In this document: positions 63,692-64,000 of the stretch, piece after piece | Position numbering within the stretch: position 1 is the first letter of the stretch | Layout: every line of letters begins with the position of its first letter | Assembly (NCBI RefSeq): GCF_001274945.1 | Contig: NZ_LILB01000001.1 | Coordinates: 1,613,111 to 1,677,110, forward strand | DNA from: Viridibacillus arvi | GTDB taxonomy: Bacteria; Bacillota; Bacilli; Bacillales_A; Planococcaceae | Length of the DNA: 64,000 nt | Reading direction: 5' to 3' | Translations under genes and position numbers: made by a program | The notes under the pieces: model-generated | Database searches by the model: none | What the model was told of the DNA's origin: nothing | The model's input: the letters and a program-made list of their open reading frames with translations, nothing else

Positions 63692-64000
63692 TCAATTGAA
63701 TGTTTCATGCAATATTTTTCGCCATTTTGCTAACAAATATAAGGAACCAGTCATGATAATTACTTCATTCAACAGCAACTTTTGTTGAACAGTAGTTAAA
63801 ATGTCATATGTTGTCGATTTATTTACCGCATTACTTATTTTCATAATCTCATCAGCAGCCATCGCACGATCATTAACTACATCTACAAAGGTAAAGGTGG
63901 TACCTACTTTTTCTAATTCTGCTAAAACCCCTTGTATATCCTTGTCCCCTAACATGCCAACGATAAAATGAATGGGTTCATTAGGAAATTGCTCTTTAAT
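63692..64000 (-). CDS. folC: Folylpolyglutamate synthase FolC (partial, N-terminus outside window)
   Basis: C-terminal part of FolC, which adds glutamates to folates (and may act as dihydrofolate synthase). The frame is open from the window edge to the stop at 63692: IKEQFPNEPIHFIVGMLGDK followed by DIQGVLAELEKVGTTFTFVD and the terminal VIIMTGSLYLLAKWR fit the family's C-terminal domain. In B. subtilis folC adjoins comC; here the pilus locus and the cyclase separate them. Confidence 0.88.
   Translation of the reverse strand: MKEQFPNEPIHFIVGMLGDKDIQGVLAELEKVGTTFTFVDVVNDRAMAADEIMKISNAVNKSTTYDILTTVQQKLLLNEVIIMTGSLYLLAKWRKILHETFN

Overview
The window is AT-rich DNA from a spore-forming, Gram-positive bacterium of the order Bacillales. 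Gene order and the sporulation genes (spoVB, safA, spo0B, spoIVFA/FB, a spoIIB-like gene) point to the Planococcaceae/Lysinibacillus-Solibacillus side rather than to Bacillus subtilis itself; the genus is inferred. Most genes lie on the minus strand. The backbone is the conserved Bacillus block tcdA - 6S RNA - aspS - hisS - amidase - dtd - rel - apt - recJ - secDF - comN - spoVB - yajC - tgt - queA - ruvBA - safA - niaR - pheAB - obg - spo0B - rpmA/prp/rplU - spoIVFBA - minDC - mreDCB - radC - maf - spoIIB - prepilin peptidase - folC.

Region 1 (1-12.6 kb): an amino-sugar catabolic island sits between tcdA and the aspS/6S RNA region. One operon encodes a lactose/cellobiose-family PTS (EIIB, EIIA, EIIC), a MupG-type 6-phospho-N-acetylmuramidase and a GlcNAc kinase. 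A second encodes nagA, a NagR-type GntR repressor, a SIS-domain protein and the general PTS genes ptsH and ptsI; nagB stands alone. Near-consensus NagR operators overlap the promoters of both operons and a CcpA-like site lies in the nagA promoter. The set reads as uptake and processing of a cell-wall disaccharide (MurNAc-GlcNAc or chitobiose), with HPr and EI under the same repressor.

Region 2 (12.8-37 kb): a 6S RNA gene with its own promoter and terminator, the aspS-hisS operon behind a T-box leader, a four-SH3b cell-wall amidase, stringent-response, purine-salvage and repair genes, secDF, queuosine genes and ruvAB. It ends with a repeat-rich SafA-like spore coat protein next to a kinase-fold protein, and niaR without the NAD biosynthesis genes that adjoin it in B. 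subtilis.

Region 3 (37-49 kb): pheA/pheB, obg, spo0B, ribosomal proteins L27 and L21 with the Prp protease that trims L27, the SpoIVF protease complex, Min and Mre cell-shape genes, radC, a Maf-family gene that has lost its usual catalytic motifs, and a SpoIIB-like protein. An unassigned structured RNA candidate lies between two terminators upstream of spo0B.

Region 4 (49-64 kb): a type IV pilus locus replaces the short comC region of B. subtilis. On the minus strand, in order of transcription, are a VanW-like exported protein, pilB, pilT, pilC, the main pilin, pilM, pilN, pilO and the prepilin peptidase. Divergently on the plus strand are three minor pilin genes, the last fused to a beta-helix-like region. 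A PilO-like remnant and a membrane diguanylate cyclase follow, and folC runs off the window end. PilB has an MshEN-like N-terminus, so cyclic-di-GMP control of the pilus is a reasonable hypothesis.
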